A stretch of 6,622 bases of DNA from an uncultured Moraxellaceae bacterium (GTDB taxonomy: Bacteria; Pseudomonadota; Gammaproteobacteria; Pseudomonadales; Moraxellaceae): positions 1-6,622 of the forward strand of contig CALFYA010000380.1 of the NCBI GenBank assembly GCA_937952925.1. Direction: 5' to 3'. Below the pieces are notes generated by a model. That model was given only the letters and a program-made list of their open reading frames with translations. It had not been told where the DNA came from and ran no database searches. The translations under genes were made by a program, and so were the position numbers. Shown piece by piece: positions 1-5,418 of the stretch. The first letter of the stretch is position 1. The number at the start of each line of letters is the position of its first letter.

Positions 1-144
1 GCCATCGTTGTCACATTTGCCAAGGGAATAACCCTTGGCTGCATGTTCCGCCTTGGCTAGCGCAATTTTGCCAAGCAACGCGGCTCACGCATGAAATGTC
101 AGCAGACCCTAATAGAAGCTTAAAAAAACATCAGATATAAAAAA
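1..144. other. left-edge stretch with GCCAAG/CTTGGC hairpin arms, no supported gene
   Basis: No gene can be supported here. The stretch has a perfect 8-bp inverted repeat, GCCAAGGG at 19-26 and CCCTTGGC at 32-39, with a 5-nt loop. A further CTTGGC lies at 52-57 and GCCAAG at 70-75, so the four arms could pair in two alternative ways. There is no T-tract, so this is not an obvious terminator. Plus-strand frame 3 is open from the left edge to a TAA at 138-140, starting with a Cys-x-x-Cys pair. It could be the tail of a gene convergent with the next one, but 46 open codons are weak evidence and I do not call it. Confidence 0.35.
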
Positions 145-177
145 GACCGACCACGCTGCTTAGGGACGTGATCGGCC
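134..177 (-). terminator. intrinsic terminator of the secreted-protein gene, CTAAGCAG loop
   Basis: Read on the minus strand, an 11-bp stem (arms 167-177 and 145-155, with a few G-U pairs) encloses an 11-nt loop. A T-rich tail follows at 134-144. It begins 13 nt after the stop codon of the secreted-protein gene. The loop contains CTAAGCAG directly before the 3' arm. The same octamer occupies the same place in the terminator at 1035-1064, and both tails run into TGATGTTTTT, so the two terminators look homologous. Confidence 0.8.
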
Positions 178-190
178 AAAACCGACCATC

Positions 191-796
191 TTAAGGCGCA
201 ATATAGGTCATGCTCAGCTCATCGATATAAAAGGTGTAACCACCGTAGTAACTGATGTTGGCAGGTTTGAGTAAACCGATACTGACCAAGCTAGACCCCG
301 CAGTGAGCTGGACATTCGCGGTTGCGGTCACCGGTGTGGCATGGGTGCCGATTGGGGCAGTGGGCATGCCTGTAAAGGGTTGTGATAACACCACATTGGT
401 GCCGACTTTGACAATCAATGCTTGGCCGCTCACCTCTGAAGAGGAGTAGTTGGGCATATACGTGTTGGCAACCAAGCGCACTTGATAGGTGCCTGTGGCA
501 GGCACATTGACAGTTTGCCACCATGTGGGATTGACGGGACTTGCCATCAGGGAGGTTGGGGTATTGCCGGGTTTACTTGAAGAGATGCCAAGCCGAGTAC
601 CGGTATAAATACAACGACGGTTTTTGGCAGGGTAATTGGTGCATTTCCATGCATCAGGCACTTTGTAGTTGGGGCCAGGCACGATGGTGTACGCATCCAT
701 CATGTTGTTGGAGATGATTTGATCTCCCACGATGCCTTCGGCATGACTGAGTGTTGCCATCATCAGTCCAAACATCACACGGCTTGCTTTCCACAT
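191..796 (-). CDS. secreted protein with carbohydrate-binding-like beta-sandwich domain
   Basis: This encodes an exported protein of 201 aa that I cannot name. The ATG at 796 is chosen because AGGGG (804-808) lies 7 nt upstream and the first residues form a good Sec signal peptide: MWKASR, then a hydrophobic core, then SHA as a likely cleavage site after residue 19. The frame extends up to a TTG at 844, but that would put charged residues ahead of the signal. The mature part is rich in T, S, P, V and Y, with two cysteines (about 52 and 62) that could form a disulfide. From about residue 92 the pattern (WWQTVNVPATGTYQVRL, then LTAGSSLVSIGL, ending YIDELSMTY) resembles jelly-roll domains of the CBM6/CBM35 kind. 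That fold is an inference from the pattern, and no catalytic domain is present. The gene stands alone, with its own promoter flanked by inverted repeats and its own terminator. Confidence 0.8.
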   Translation of the reverse strand: MWKASRVMFGLMMATLSHAEGIVGDQIISNNMMDAYTIVPGPNYKVPDAWKCTNYPAKNRRCIYTGTRLGISSSKPGNTPTSLMASPVNPTWWQTVNVPATGTYQVRLVANTYMPNYSSSEVSGQALIVKVGTNVVLSQPFTGMPTAPIGTHATPVTATANVQLTAGSSLVSIGLLKPANISYYGGYTFYIDELSMTYIAP

Positions 797-854
797 GATC
801 AATCCCCTGATTGCCCTGTTGCGAATTGGCCATCCATGGGTCAATTCTTAAAAA

Positions 855-871
855 GTGGGAATATTTCCCAC
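855..871. repeat. 17-bp inverted repeat, promoter-proximal site of cassette A
   Basis: GTGGGAATATTTCCCAC: 7-bp arms GTGGGAA and TTCCCAC around 3 bp. It would cover about +6 to +22 of the predicted transcript of the secreted-protein gene, a classical repressor position. It is one of four copies of this repeat, all within 855-1198. Confidence 0.7.
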
Positions 872-882
872 GCAATAAGTTG

Positions 883-912
883 ATCATAGTCCTGTGCCCA
901 ATGACGTGTCAA
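883..912 (-). promoter_or_regulatory. sigma70-type promoter of the secreted-protein gene
   Basis: On the minus strand there is a perfect -35 TTGACA (907-912), an 18-bp spacer, and a -10 TATGAT (883-888) with 5 of 6 consensus bases. Transcription would start near 876, giving an untranslated leader of about 80 nt. The element is bracketed by inverted repeats at 918-934 (upstream of the -35) and 855-871 (just past the start), which suggests control by a dimeric DNA-binding protein. Confidence 0.75.
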
Positions 913-917
913 TACGC

Positions 918-934
918 GTGGGAAAAATTTCCAC
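918..934. repeat. 17-bp inverted repeat, promoter-distal site of cassette A
   Basis: GTGGGAAAAATTTCCAC, one arm mismatch from the GTGGGAA-N3-TTCCCAC form. It lies 5 bp upstream of the -35 TTGACA, and its centre is 63 bp (about six helical turns) from the centre of the proximal copy. The two sites therefore face the same side of the helix. Confidence 0.65.
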
Positions 935-1034
935 AAAAATGTGATGAAGTTGGATAAAAAATTAAATATCTGATTATTTTAATAAAAATATTAAATTTTC
1001 TTCATTAAATTTGACCAAAAACATCAAAAAAAAA
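935..1034. other. very AT-rich spacer upstream of the secreted-protein promoter
   Basis: Over 941-1020 only about 13 of 80 bases are G or C. The stretch has A- and T-runs and three copies of ATTAAAT (961, 990, 1004). No gene is visible. It lies directly upstream of the promoter and distal operator of the secreted-protein gene, so it may act as an UP-like or curved element, or as a target for an AT-binding silencer. It also separates the two similar cassettes. Confidence 0.5.
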
Positions 1035-1064
1035 CCGATAACGCTGCTTAGTCAACGTTATCGG
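1024..1064 (-). terminator. intrinsic terminator, CTAAGCAG loop, paralogous to the one at 145-177
   Basis: On the minus strand, a perfect 9-bp stem (arms 1056-1064 and 1035-1043) encloses a 12-nt loop and is followed by a run of nine T. The loop ends in CTAAGCAG, as in the terminator at 145-177. Compared with that stem, one C-G pair is replaced by A-T and one T-G by T-A, so pairing is kept. It would end both the short transcript from the promoter at 1148-1176 and any read-through from the ispB operon. Confidence 0.85.
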
Positions 1065-1141
1065 CTGAAGTGGGTGTACTGTGGTGTATTGCTGAACACA
1101 AACCAACCCATCGGCAAAATTTGGTGGGAAATTTTCCCACT
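1026..1141 (-). ncRNA. candidate small RNA or gene-less relict transcript of cassette B
   Basis: A minus-strand promoter-like element at 1148-1176 and the terminator at 1035-1064 delimit a transcript of about 115 nt starting near 1141. It would begin with the inverted repeat at 1124-1140 and end with the CTAAGCAG hairpin. The only reading frame between them is 17 codons (1058-1111), with no Shine-Dalgarno sequence and a stop inside the terminator stem, so I see no protein. It may be a small RNA, or what is left after loss of a gene from a copy of the neighbouring unit. The weak -10 box lowers confidence. Confidence 0.3.
1124..1140. repeat. 17-bp inverted repeat, promoter-proximal site of cassette B
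   Basis: GTGGGAAATTTTCCCAC, the best copy of the four: both 7-bp arms are perfect and the symmetry continues into the centre. It lies immediately downstream of the predicted transcription start near 1141, as the proximal site does in cassette A. Confidence 0.7.
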
Positions 1142-1147
1142 AAGAAG

Positions 1148-1176
1148 AGCTTAATCTGATCCATCAGGTCTGTCAA
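1148..1176 (-). promoter_or_regulatory. promoter-like element of cassette B
   Basis: On the minus strand there is a perfect -35 TTGACA (1171-1176), a 17-bp spacer, and a poor -10 TAAGCT (1148-1153; 3 of 6 consensus bases). The distance from TTGACA to the upstream inverted repeat is 5 bp, exactly as in cassette A. The weak -10 suggests low basal activity, dependence on an activator, or decay. Confidence 0.45.
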
Positions 1177-1181
1177 TGATT

Positions 1182-1198
1182 GTGGGAAAAAGTTCCGC
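1182..1198. repeat. degenerate 17-bp inverted repeat, promoter-distal site of cassette B
   Basis: One arm, GTGGGAA (1182-1188), is intact. The other (1192-1198, GTTCCGC) differs from TTCCCAC at three positions. It sits 5 bp upstream of the TTGACA of cassette B and 58 bp centre to centre from the proximal copy. It also lies only 7 bp beyond the stop codon of the small membrane protein. Confidence 0.5.
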
Positions 1199-1205
1199 AA
1201 TATTT

Positions 1206-1448
1206 TTAAGTCAAATAAAAGGGGTAAACGTGCAGCTCCAGCCCACATAAACCGCTGCCCACCAGTAATAGCAGCGCCCCGATCAGCCAACACCATTTCC
1301 ACAGCTGTAAGAGAACAGGACGATGTGAGTCAGCAGGACTGAGCACCTGAAGCACCGCAACAGCGATGGTGAGTAGGAGGGCTAAACTCAGCGCAAGCGC
1401 ACCGATGCCCAAACTGAGTAGACCACCGATGGTCAGAAACTCATCCAT
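1206..1448 (-). CDS. small two-helix membrane protein
   Basis: This encodes an 80-aa protein of unknown function. Residues about 8-36 form a long hydrophobic stretch (LLSLGIGALALSLALLLTIA within it), followed by a polar loop (SPADSHRP) and a second hydrophobic helix at about 49-71, so an inner-membrane hairpin is likely. The ATG lies 5 nt after the stop codon of the upstream Gcr-family gene and has only a weak AGAG about 10 nt upstream, which suggests translational coupling. As last gene of the ispB operon it may work with the membrane protein before it, but that is inference. An out-of-frame 84-codon frame on the same strand (1048-1302) overlaps it and runs through the repeats and terminator, so it was set aside. 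No family recognised. Confidence 0.55.
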   Translation of the reverse strand: MDEFLTIGGLLSLGIGALALSLALLLTIAVAVLQVLSPADSHRPVLLQLWKWCWLIGALLLLVGSGLCGLELHVYPFYLT

Positions 1449-1453
1449 TCAAA

Positions 1454-3505
1454 TTAAGCTCTGGTTTTATGGTGTCGAGTCGGTTGCTCGACCTTGATCG
1501 GCGTTTTAGGCGGCCAAAAAAAATCGGATGGACGGGTGACCAAATGCGTCAAAATCAAGCGAAACAACGCGCCCCATTCGGCATATTTGACACGGCGCGC
1601 ACGCAGTGCCACAAACAACGTCAGACCAAAGCTGACCAATAAGTTGGTCATCCCAATCATCACCACACCCAAAAATGAAATCAGGGCAAGGCTGAGCGTC
1701 ATCGAATCTTGTAAGTAATAACTGGCCTGTGCAAAGTTGGCCGACGCAAACGCAATATGGCGGATATCAATCGGCAGACCCAACATATAGCCCAGCACGC
1801 CTGTGCTGCCGAGCATCACCCCAAACCAAAAATTACCTGCCAGCGCGCCCAAATTGTGTTCGATATATTGAGAGACTCGCGCCAGCCGATCTTCGCCCAG
1901 CCAGCGTTGTAGTCCGGTGTGCTGGCGCATCCGTGGGCCAATTTGATGATAGACCGCCAAATTTTCGTAATAACCGGCGATCAGACCGGCACAAAACAAC
2001 CAAACCCCAGCAATCGCGGCATGAAACAAGGCAGGTGAAGCAAACGGATGAATATCATGTAACAGTTGCGCGGCCTTATAGCTCGACAGCAAGTTTTGAT
2101 CGAGTTGGGAGTGCCACAGCCATGCAATCAACAAACCCGTCGGCATCGCAATTGAGATATTGCCCACAATCGCAATAAACTGCGTGCGCATAATATTGAC
2201 GGTGAGTTGTGCCATCTCATTGAGTTGGGCTTGTTTGCTGCCCGTACTGTTTTGCACGGTTGCGGCAAGTGCCGCTGCAGTCATGGCGGGTTGTTTGGTC
2301 GCCACGGTAAAATGCAGCATATGGATCAGCATAAAGCCAAAGCTATAATTTATGCTAAACAACAAGGCACGGGTAAACGGTGCAACCACCAAGCGCCCCG
2401 ACAACACCTTGAGGGTGGCCATACTGGCAATAATCACCCCAGCACCAGCGGCCGAGCGATACATGCGCCAAAAGCCTTTGGCATCGGTACTGACATAATG
2501 CTCACCGGTACGGCTGGCATTTTCGGTCACCCGCCGCGCCACCAACTCCGAATTAATCGACACCAACGCACGGATACTGCGATCATCGAGTTGCGCCCGA
2601 GTGAGGGTGGCGAGCAGTTTGGCAAGTGCCTCGCGTGATTGTTGTGGCTGTTCATGCAGCAAACCAAACAACAAATCCAAACGATTGAGGCATTGCTCAA
2701 GCCGGATCAAATGATTGGTCAGGCTCAGACTCACCCCGTGTTTCGCGGTGCCTTTTTTGACTTTATTGAGGATCTCGCGGCACTGATCGAGCATCACGAG
2801 GGTTTGTTTTTCATCGGCCAGTGCGGCATATAAGGGCTGCACATCGCCGGTATCTTTGGCGGCTTGCATCCGCTCCTTAAAGCCTTCCACATAATCAATC
2901 ATCTCGCGGTTTTGTGCCAAAAATGGCGAGCGAAATTCATTGATCGCAGGGTAGGCTTGGATAAATTCAGGCTCTAGACCAATCGCGGTAATTCGATAAG
3001 AAATAATCATCAAGGCGCTGAGGATGCGGCTTTGCGCTTCGCTCAGCAGATCAGTACGGCCTTGTGCCTGTGCCAACAACCCAAACAAGCGATCCCAATC
3101 GGCGGCTTGAATATGGCTCATCCAGCGCCAATCGCTTTTTTTATGAAAACACAGCGCAAACAAATCATGCAAATAGGTGGGTTGGCGTAGTGGTGGGAGA
3201 AGATGCCAGCCCAAACGCTGACGCAGTGCTGCGCCAAAGCCTTGATTACCCAAAATGCCGCTATCGGCATACAAGCTAACTTGATGATAAGTCGCCAGCA
3301 ATGCCAGCACATAATCGCGCAAAATGCGTGCACGATCAGGATTAGCCGTTAGGGTTTCAATCAGCCGTTGCATGCGGTGATGAATGTCGTCCACATCATG
3401 ACTCGACGCCGGACGCAGCCGATCCACCAACAACACCAATACATCCGGTCGTGGGCTGGCAAGGCTGCTGGCCATATCGTCAATGAGGTCATGAAAGGTC
3501 AGCAT
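1454..3505 (-). CDS. Gcr-family 'site-specific recombinase' membrane protein
   Basis: A 683-aa protein of the family usually annotated as site-specific recombinase (Gcr type, Pfam SpecificRecomb). The N-terminal half (about 1-345) is soluble and helical. The C-terminal half has about six membrane segments (roughly 351-371, 379-399, 441-464, 493-515, 556-578 and 606-633). Conserved stretches typical of the family, as I recall it, are GEHY near 335, TVATKQPAMT at about 400-409 and GLPIDIRH at about 576-583. I see no serine- or tyrosine-recombinase catalytic signature, so the family name probably misleads; a membrane role is more likely. The ATG at 3505 is preferred over the GTG at 3511 because AGGTGAT lies just before it, while the GTG falls inside that sequence. 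It follows ispB by 21 nt and precedes the small membrane protein by 5 nt, so the three form one operon. Confidence 0.85.
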   Translation of the reverse strand: MLTFHDLIDDMASSLASPRPDVLVLLVDRLRPASSHDVDDIHHRMQRLIETLTANPDRARILRDYVLALLATYHQVSLYADSGILGNQGFGAALRQRLGWHLLPPLRQPTYLHDLFALCFHKKSDWRWMSHIQAADWDRLFGLLAQAQGRTDLLSEAQSRILSALMIISYRITAIGLEPEFIQAYPAINEFRSPFLAQNREMIDYVEGFKERMQAAKDTGDVQPLYAALADEKQTLVMLDQCREILNKVKKGTAKHGVSLSLTNHLIRLEQCLNRLDLLFGLLHEQPQQSREALAKLLATLTRAQLDDRSIRALVSINSELVARRVTENASRTGEHYVSTDAKGFWRMYRSAAGAGVIIASMATLKVLSGRLVVAPFTRALLFSINYSFGFMLIHMLHFTVATKQPAMTAAALAATVQNSTGSKQAQLNEMAQLTVNIMRTQFIAIVGNISIAMPTGLLIAWLWHSQLDQNLLSSYKAAQLLHDIHPFASPALFHAAIAGVWLFCAGLIAGYYENLAVYHQIGPRMRQHTGLQRWLGEDRLARVSQYIEHNLGALAGNFWFGVMLGSTGVLGYMLGLPIDIRHIAFASANFAQASYYLQDSMTLSLALISFLGVVMIGMTNLLVSFGLTLFVALRARRVKYAEWGALFRLILTHLVTRPSDFFWPPKTPIKVEQPTRHHKTRA

Positions 3506-3526
3506 AATCACCTATGATTGAAACGG

Positions 3527-4510
3527 TTAATGTAAACGATGCTCAGCGAGTCGCGCCAAATTCACCAGTGCATCACGGTAGATTGATACGGGCAGCACGT
3601 CTAAAGCGGCAATCGCCAAAGTGGTTTCTTGTGCGGCGCGGCGGCGGCAATAATCAAGTGCGCCACTACTGTGCACCAAACCAATAATCTGCTCTAGATG
3701 GGTTGTGCCGCCGGTTTGTATGCTTTTACGAATCAATTCGTGATCAGCGCCAGTGGTTTGTTGTAGGGCGGCAATCAGCGGTAGGGTGGGTTTGCCTTCC
3801 ATCAAATCATCACCAATATTTTTGCCCAAGGTGTCGGCGTCTGAACTGTAATCCAAAATATCATCAATGATTTGAAAGGCGTTGCCAAAGTGAGCCGCAT
3901 AATCACGCAGCGCTTGGCGGTATGGTGCTTGTTCGGTCAAAATCGCTGCGCCTTCGGTGGCGAGCATAAACAGGCGCGAGGTTTTGCCATAAATAATTTG
4001 TAAATAATCCGCCTCGCTCGAATCAGGATTGTGCTGATGTTGCAGTTGCAACACTTCGCCTTCAGCGATTTCACAGGTTCCCGATGAAAAGTCGCGCAAT
4101 AGCTCAAAATTTTCGATCTGTACCAGCAAGTCAAAGGCACGGGCAATCAAAAAATCCCCCACCAGTACCGCAGTGGCGTTATCCCATGTGGCATTGGCAG
4201 TGGGGCGACCACGGCGTAGCCCTGACTCATCCACCACATCATCATGCACCAGCGTGGCGGTATGCAGCATTTCAATAATCGCCGCAAGGCGCATGGTGGC
4301 GGGCATACTGGTCGTGGCCTGTGGTGCACAAGCTCGCGCAGCGAGCAAGCACATCAAGGGGCGCATCCGTTTGCCGCCTGCTTCCACCACATGTTGACTG
4401 ACCGCCATCACCAGCGGAACTTTGGAGTTGATGCCTGTCCGGATGAATTCATCCATTGCCGCAAAGTCAGTTGCAACCGGTGCTAAGATGTCTTTTTTAA
4501 AATCAACCAT
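3527..4510 (-). CDS. ispB: polyprenyl diphosphate synthase, octaprenyl type
   Basis: A cytoplasmic trans-prenyltransferase that adds isopentenyl diphosphate units to farnesyl diphosphate to make the long side chain of ubiquinone. Visible motifs, numbered from the ATG at 4510: GGKRMRP (45-51), the first aspartate-rich motif DDVVD (90-94) within LVHDDVVDE, GDD/GKPTLPL at about 233-245, and the second aspartate motif DDILD (216-220). The residue five before the first motif is Ala, a small residue compatible with long-chain products; exact chain length cannot be read off. The 327 aa from 4510 match the E. coli IspB length (about 323) and place the GGKR motif at nearly the same distance from the N-terminus. 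An in-frame ATG at 4525 would add five residues, and neither start has a well-spaced ribosome site. First gene of a minus-strand operon, divergent from rplU-rpmA. Confidence 0.95.
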   Translation of the reverse strand: MVDFKKDILAPVATDFAAMDEFIRTGINSKVPLVMAVSQHVVEAGGKRMRPLMCLLAARACAPQATTSMPATMRLAAIIEMLHTATLVHDDVVDESGLRRGRPTANATWDNATAVLVGDFLIARAFDLLVQIENFELLRDFSSGTCEIAEGEVLQLQHQHNPDSSEADYLQIIYGKTSRLFMLATEGAAILTEQAPYRQALRDYAAHFGNAFQIIDDILDYSSDADTLGKNIGDDLMEGKPTLPLIAALQQTTGADHELIRKSIQTGGTTHLEQIIGLVHSSGALDYCRRRAAQETTLAIAALDVLPVSIYRDALVNLARLAEHRLH

Positions 4511-4562
4511 GCCTTTAAATTCCATTGCCTGTGGTCAACTGGCACGACGCCAAACCCCAAGC

Positions 4563-4590
4563 TTGCTATGCTAGCCGCGCTGTATGACAA
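4563..4590 (-). promoter_or_regulatory. possible weak promoter of the ispB operon
   Basis: On the minus strand, TTGTCA (4585-4590; 5 of 6) is followed after 16 bp by TAGCAA (4563-4568; 3 of 6). It lies about 40-50 bp upstream of the ispB start. No better match was found in the intergenic region for this direction, so this is only a candidate. Confidence 0.25.
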
Positions 4591-4658
4591 CTTCCAGCAA
4601 AAAGGCATCAAGGGGGACGAGTCACCCGAGATGGTCTGTCGATTACAGAGCAAAAAAC

Positions 4659-4687
4659 TTGCCACAGATGGTCATTTTCCCTACAAT
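4659..4687 (+). promoter_or_regulatory. sigma70 promoter of the rplU-rpmA operon
   Basis: TTGCCA (4659-4664; 5 of 6 consensus bases), a 17-bp spacer, and TACAAT (4682-4687; 5 of 6). Transcription would start near 4693, leaving a leader of about 85 nt before rplU. The quality fits a highly expressed ribosomal protein operon. Confidence 0.75.
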
Positions 4688-4692
4688 CCTTC

Positions 4693-4777
4693 ACCTTGCG
4701 AATTCCCCCAGTGGCGACCGTTTTAAGATCGGTATTCCCTTTACCGGCACGACGACACGGGCATGATGGAGTAATTC
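4693..4777 (+). promoter_or_regulatory. rplU leader with two mutually exclusive short hairpins and ribosome site
   Basis: In the predicted leader, CGGT(A) at 4730-4734 can pair either with ACCG at 4717-4720 (9-nt loop) or with TACCG at 4742-4746 (7-nt loop). Such an alternative pairing could support translational feedback by L21 or L27, but the stems are short and may be chance. The ribosome site is GGAG at 4768-4771, 6 nt before the ATG. Confidence 0.3.
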
Positions 4778-5089
4778 ATGTACGCAGTGATTCAAAGCGG
4801 CGGCAAACAGCACCGCGTGACTGTTGGCGAGCGCCTGAAAGTCGAACTGTTGAAAGCCCAAACCGGTGAAGCCCTGACTTTTGCTGAAGTCATGCTGGTG
4901 GTGGATGGCGACAATATCCAAATCGGCGCGCCTAGCGTTGCTGGTGCTACTGTGACCGCTGAAGTGTTGGGTCACGGTCGTGGCGAGAAGATCCGTATCG
5001 TCAAGCATCGTCGTCGTAAGCACTACCACAAAGAGCAAGGCCACCGTCAGTGGTTTACCGAAATCAAGATCACTGGTATCAACCTGTAA
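4778..5089 (+). CDS. rplU: 50S ribosomal protein L21
   Basis: A 103-aa component of the large ribosomal subunit that binds 23S rRNA. The start MYAVIQSGGKQHRV and the basic C-terminal stretch IRIVKHRRRKHYHKEQGHRQ with the following TEIKITGI are hallmarks of L21, and the length equals the usual bacterial one. The ATG is fixed by GGAG 6 nt upstream and by the conserved N-terminus. It is the first gene of the rplU-rpmA operon, 30 nt ahead of rpmA and divergent from ispB, the usual gammaproteobacterial order. It is expressed from the promoter at 4659-4687. A long open frame on the opposite strand (4691-5329) is a shadow of this gene pair. Confidence 0.98.
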   Translation: MYAVIQSGGKQHRVTVGERLKVELLKAQTGEALTFAEVMLVVDGDNIQIGAPSVAGATVTAEVLGHGRGEKIRIVKHRRRKHYHKEQGHRQWFTEIKITGINL

Positions 5090-5119
5090 TCTGGCTGATC
5101 CACACGAGGAGTAATACTC

Positions 5120-5377
5120 ATGGCACACAAAAAGGCTGGTGGCTCGACACGTAACGGTCGTGATTCGAACCCAAAAATGCTCGGTGTAAAAGTGTTTGGC
5201 GGCCAAAAAATTCAGGCTGGCAGCATCATCGTTCGCCAACGTGGCACTGAATTCCATGCAGGCCCCAACGTTGGTATGGGTCGTGACCACACCCTGTTTG
5301 CAACTGCAGACGGCGTGGTTCGCTTCCAAGTCAAAGGCGCGTTCGGTCGTCGCTATGTGATCGTTGATGCTGCATAA
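5120..5377 (+). CDS. rpmA: 50S ribosomal protein L27
   Basis: An 85-aa large-subunit protein whose N-terminal tail reaches the peptidyl transferase centre. The sequence begins MAHKKAGGSTRNGRDS, followed by KMLGVKVFGGQ and the GPNVGMGRDHTLFA stretch, all diagnostic of L27. The N-terminus starts directly at AHKK, so there is none of the cleavable extension seen in Firmicutes. A strong ribosome site GAGGAG (5106-5111) lies 8 nt upstream. It is co-transcribed with rplU and ended by the terminator at 5394-5418. Length and sequence are fully typical and nothing is odd. Confidence 0.98.
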   Translation: MAHKKAGGSTRNGRDSNPKMLGVKVFGGQKIQAGSIIVRQRGTEFHAGPNVGMGRDHTLFATADGVVRFQVKGAFGRRYVIVDAA

Positions 5378-5393
5378 TCAGCATTGGTGATCT

Positions 5394-5418
5394 AAAGCCC
5401 GCATCTTGCGGGCTTTTT
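5394..5418 (+). terminator. intrinsic terminator of rplU-rpmA
   Basis: GCCCGCA (5397-5403) pairs with TGCGGGC (5407-5413) around a 3-nt loop. The stem is extended by AAA/TTT and followed by a T-run to 5418. It begins 17 nt after the rpmA stop. Confidence 0.92.

Noticed and set aside
3..140. Plus-strand open frame with a Cys-x-x-Cys pair at the left edge
   Set aside because: 46 open codons at an edge are expected often enough by chance, and no family could be recognised; kept only as a note.
797..844. Longer N-terminus of the secreted protein from a TTG at 844
   Set aside because: The ATG at 796 has a well-spaced AGGGG and makes a clean signal peptide; the extension would add charged residues in front of it.
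1058..1111. 17-codon minus-strand frame inside the candidate small RNA
   Set aside because: It has no Shine-Dalgarno sequence and its stop falls in the terminator stem; nothing supports translation.
1048..1302. Minus-strand frame of 84 codons through cassette B
   Set aside because: It overlaps the better supported small membrane protein out of frame, runs across the repeats and promoter, and stops inside the terminator hairpin.
1729..2178. Plus-strand frame of 149 codons within the Gcr-family gene
   Set aside because: Its composition is that of a shadow frame (rich in R, P, Q and S), it has no domain, and the opposite strand holds a clear conserved membrane protein.
2207..2638. Plus-strand frame of 143 codons, also antisense to the Gcr-family gene
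   Set aside because: Same reasoning: it is explained by the long minus-strand gene, and no ribosome site or family pattern was seen.
4691..5329. Open frame of 212 codons on the minus strand opposite rplU and rpmA
   Set aside because: It lies wholly across two certain ribosomal protein genes and their promoter, has no recognisable domain, and is a shadow of their biased codon use.
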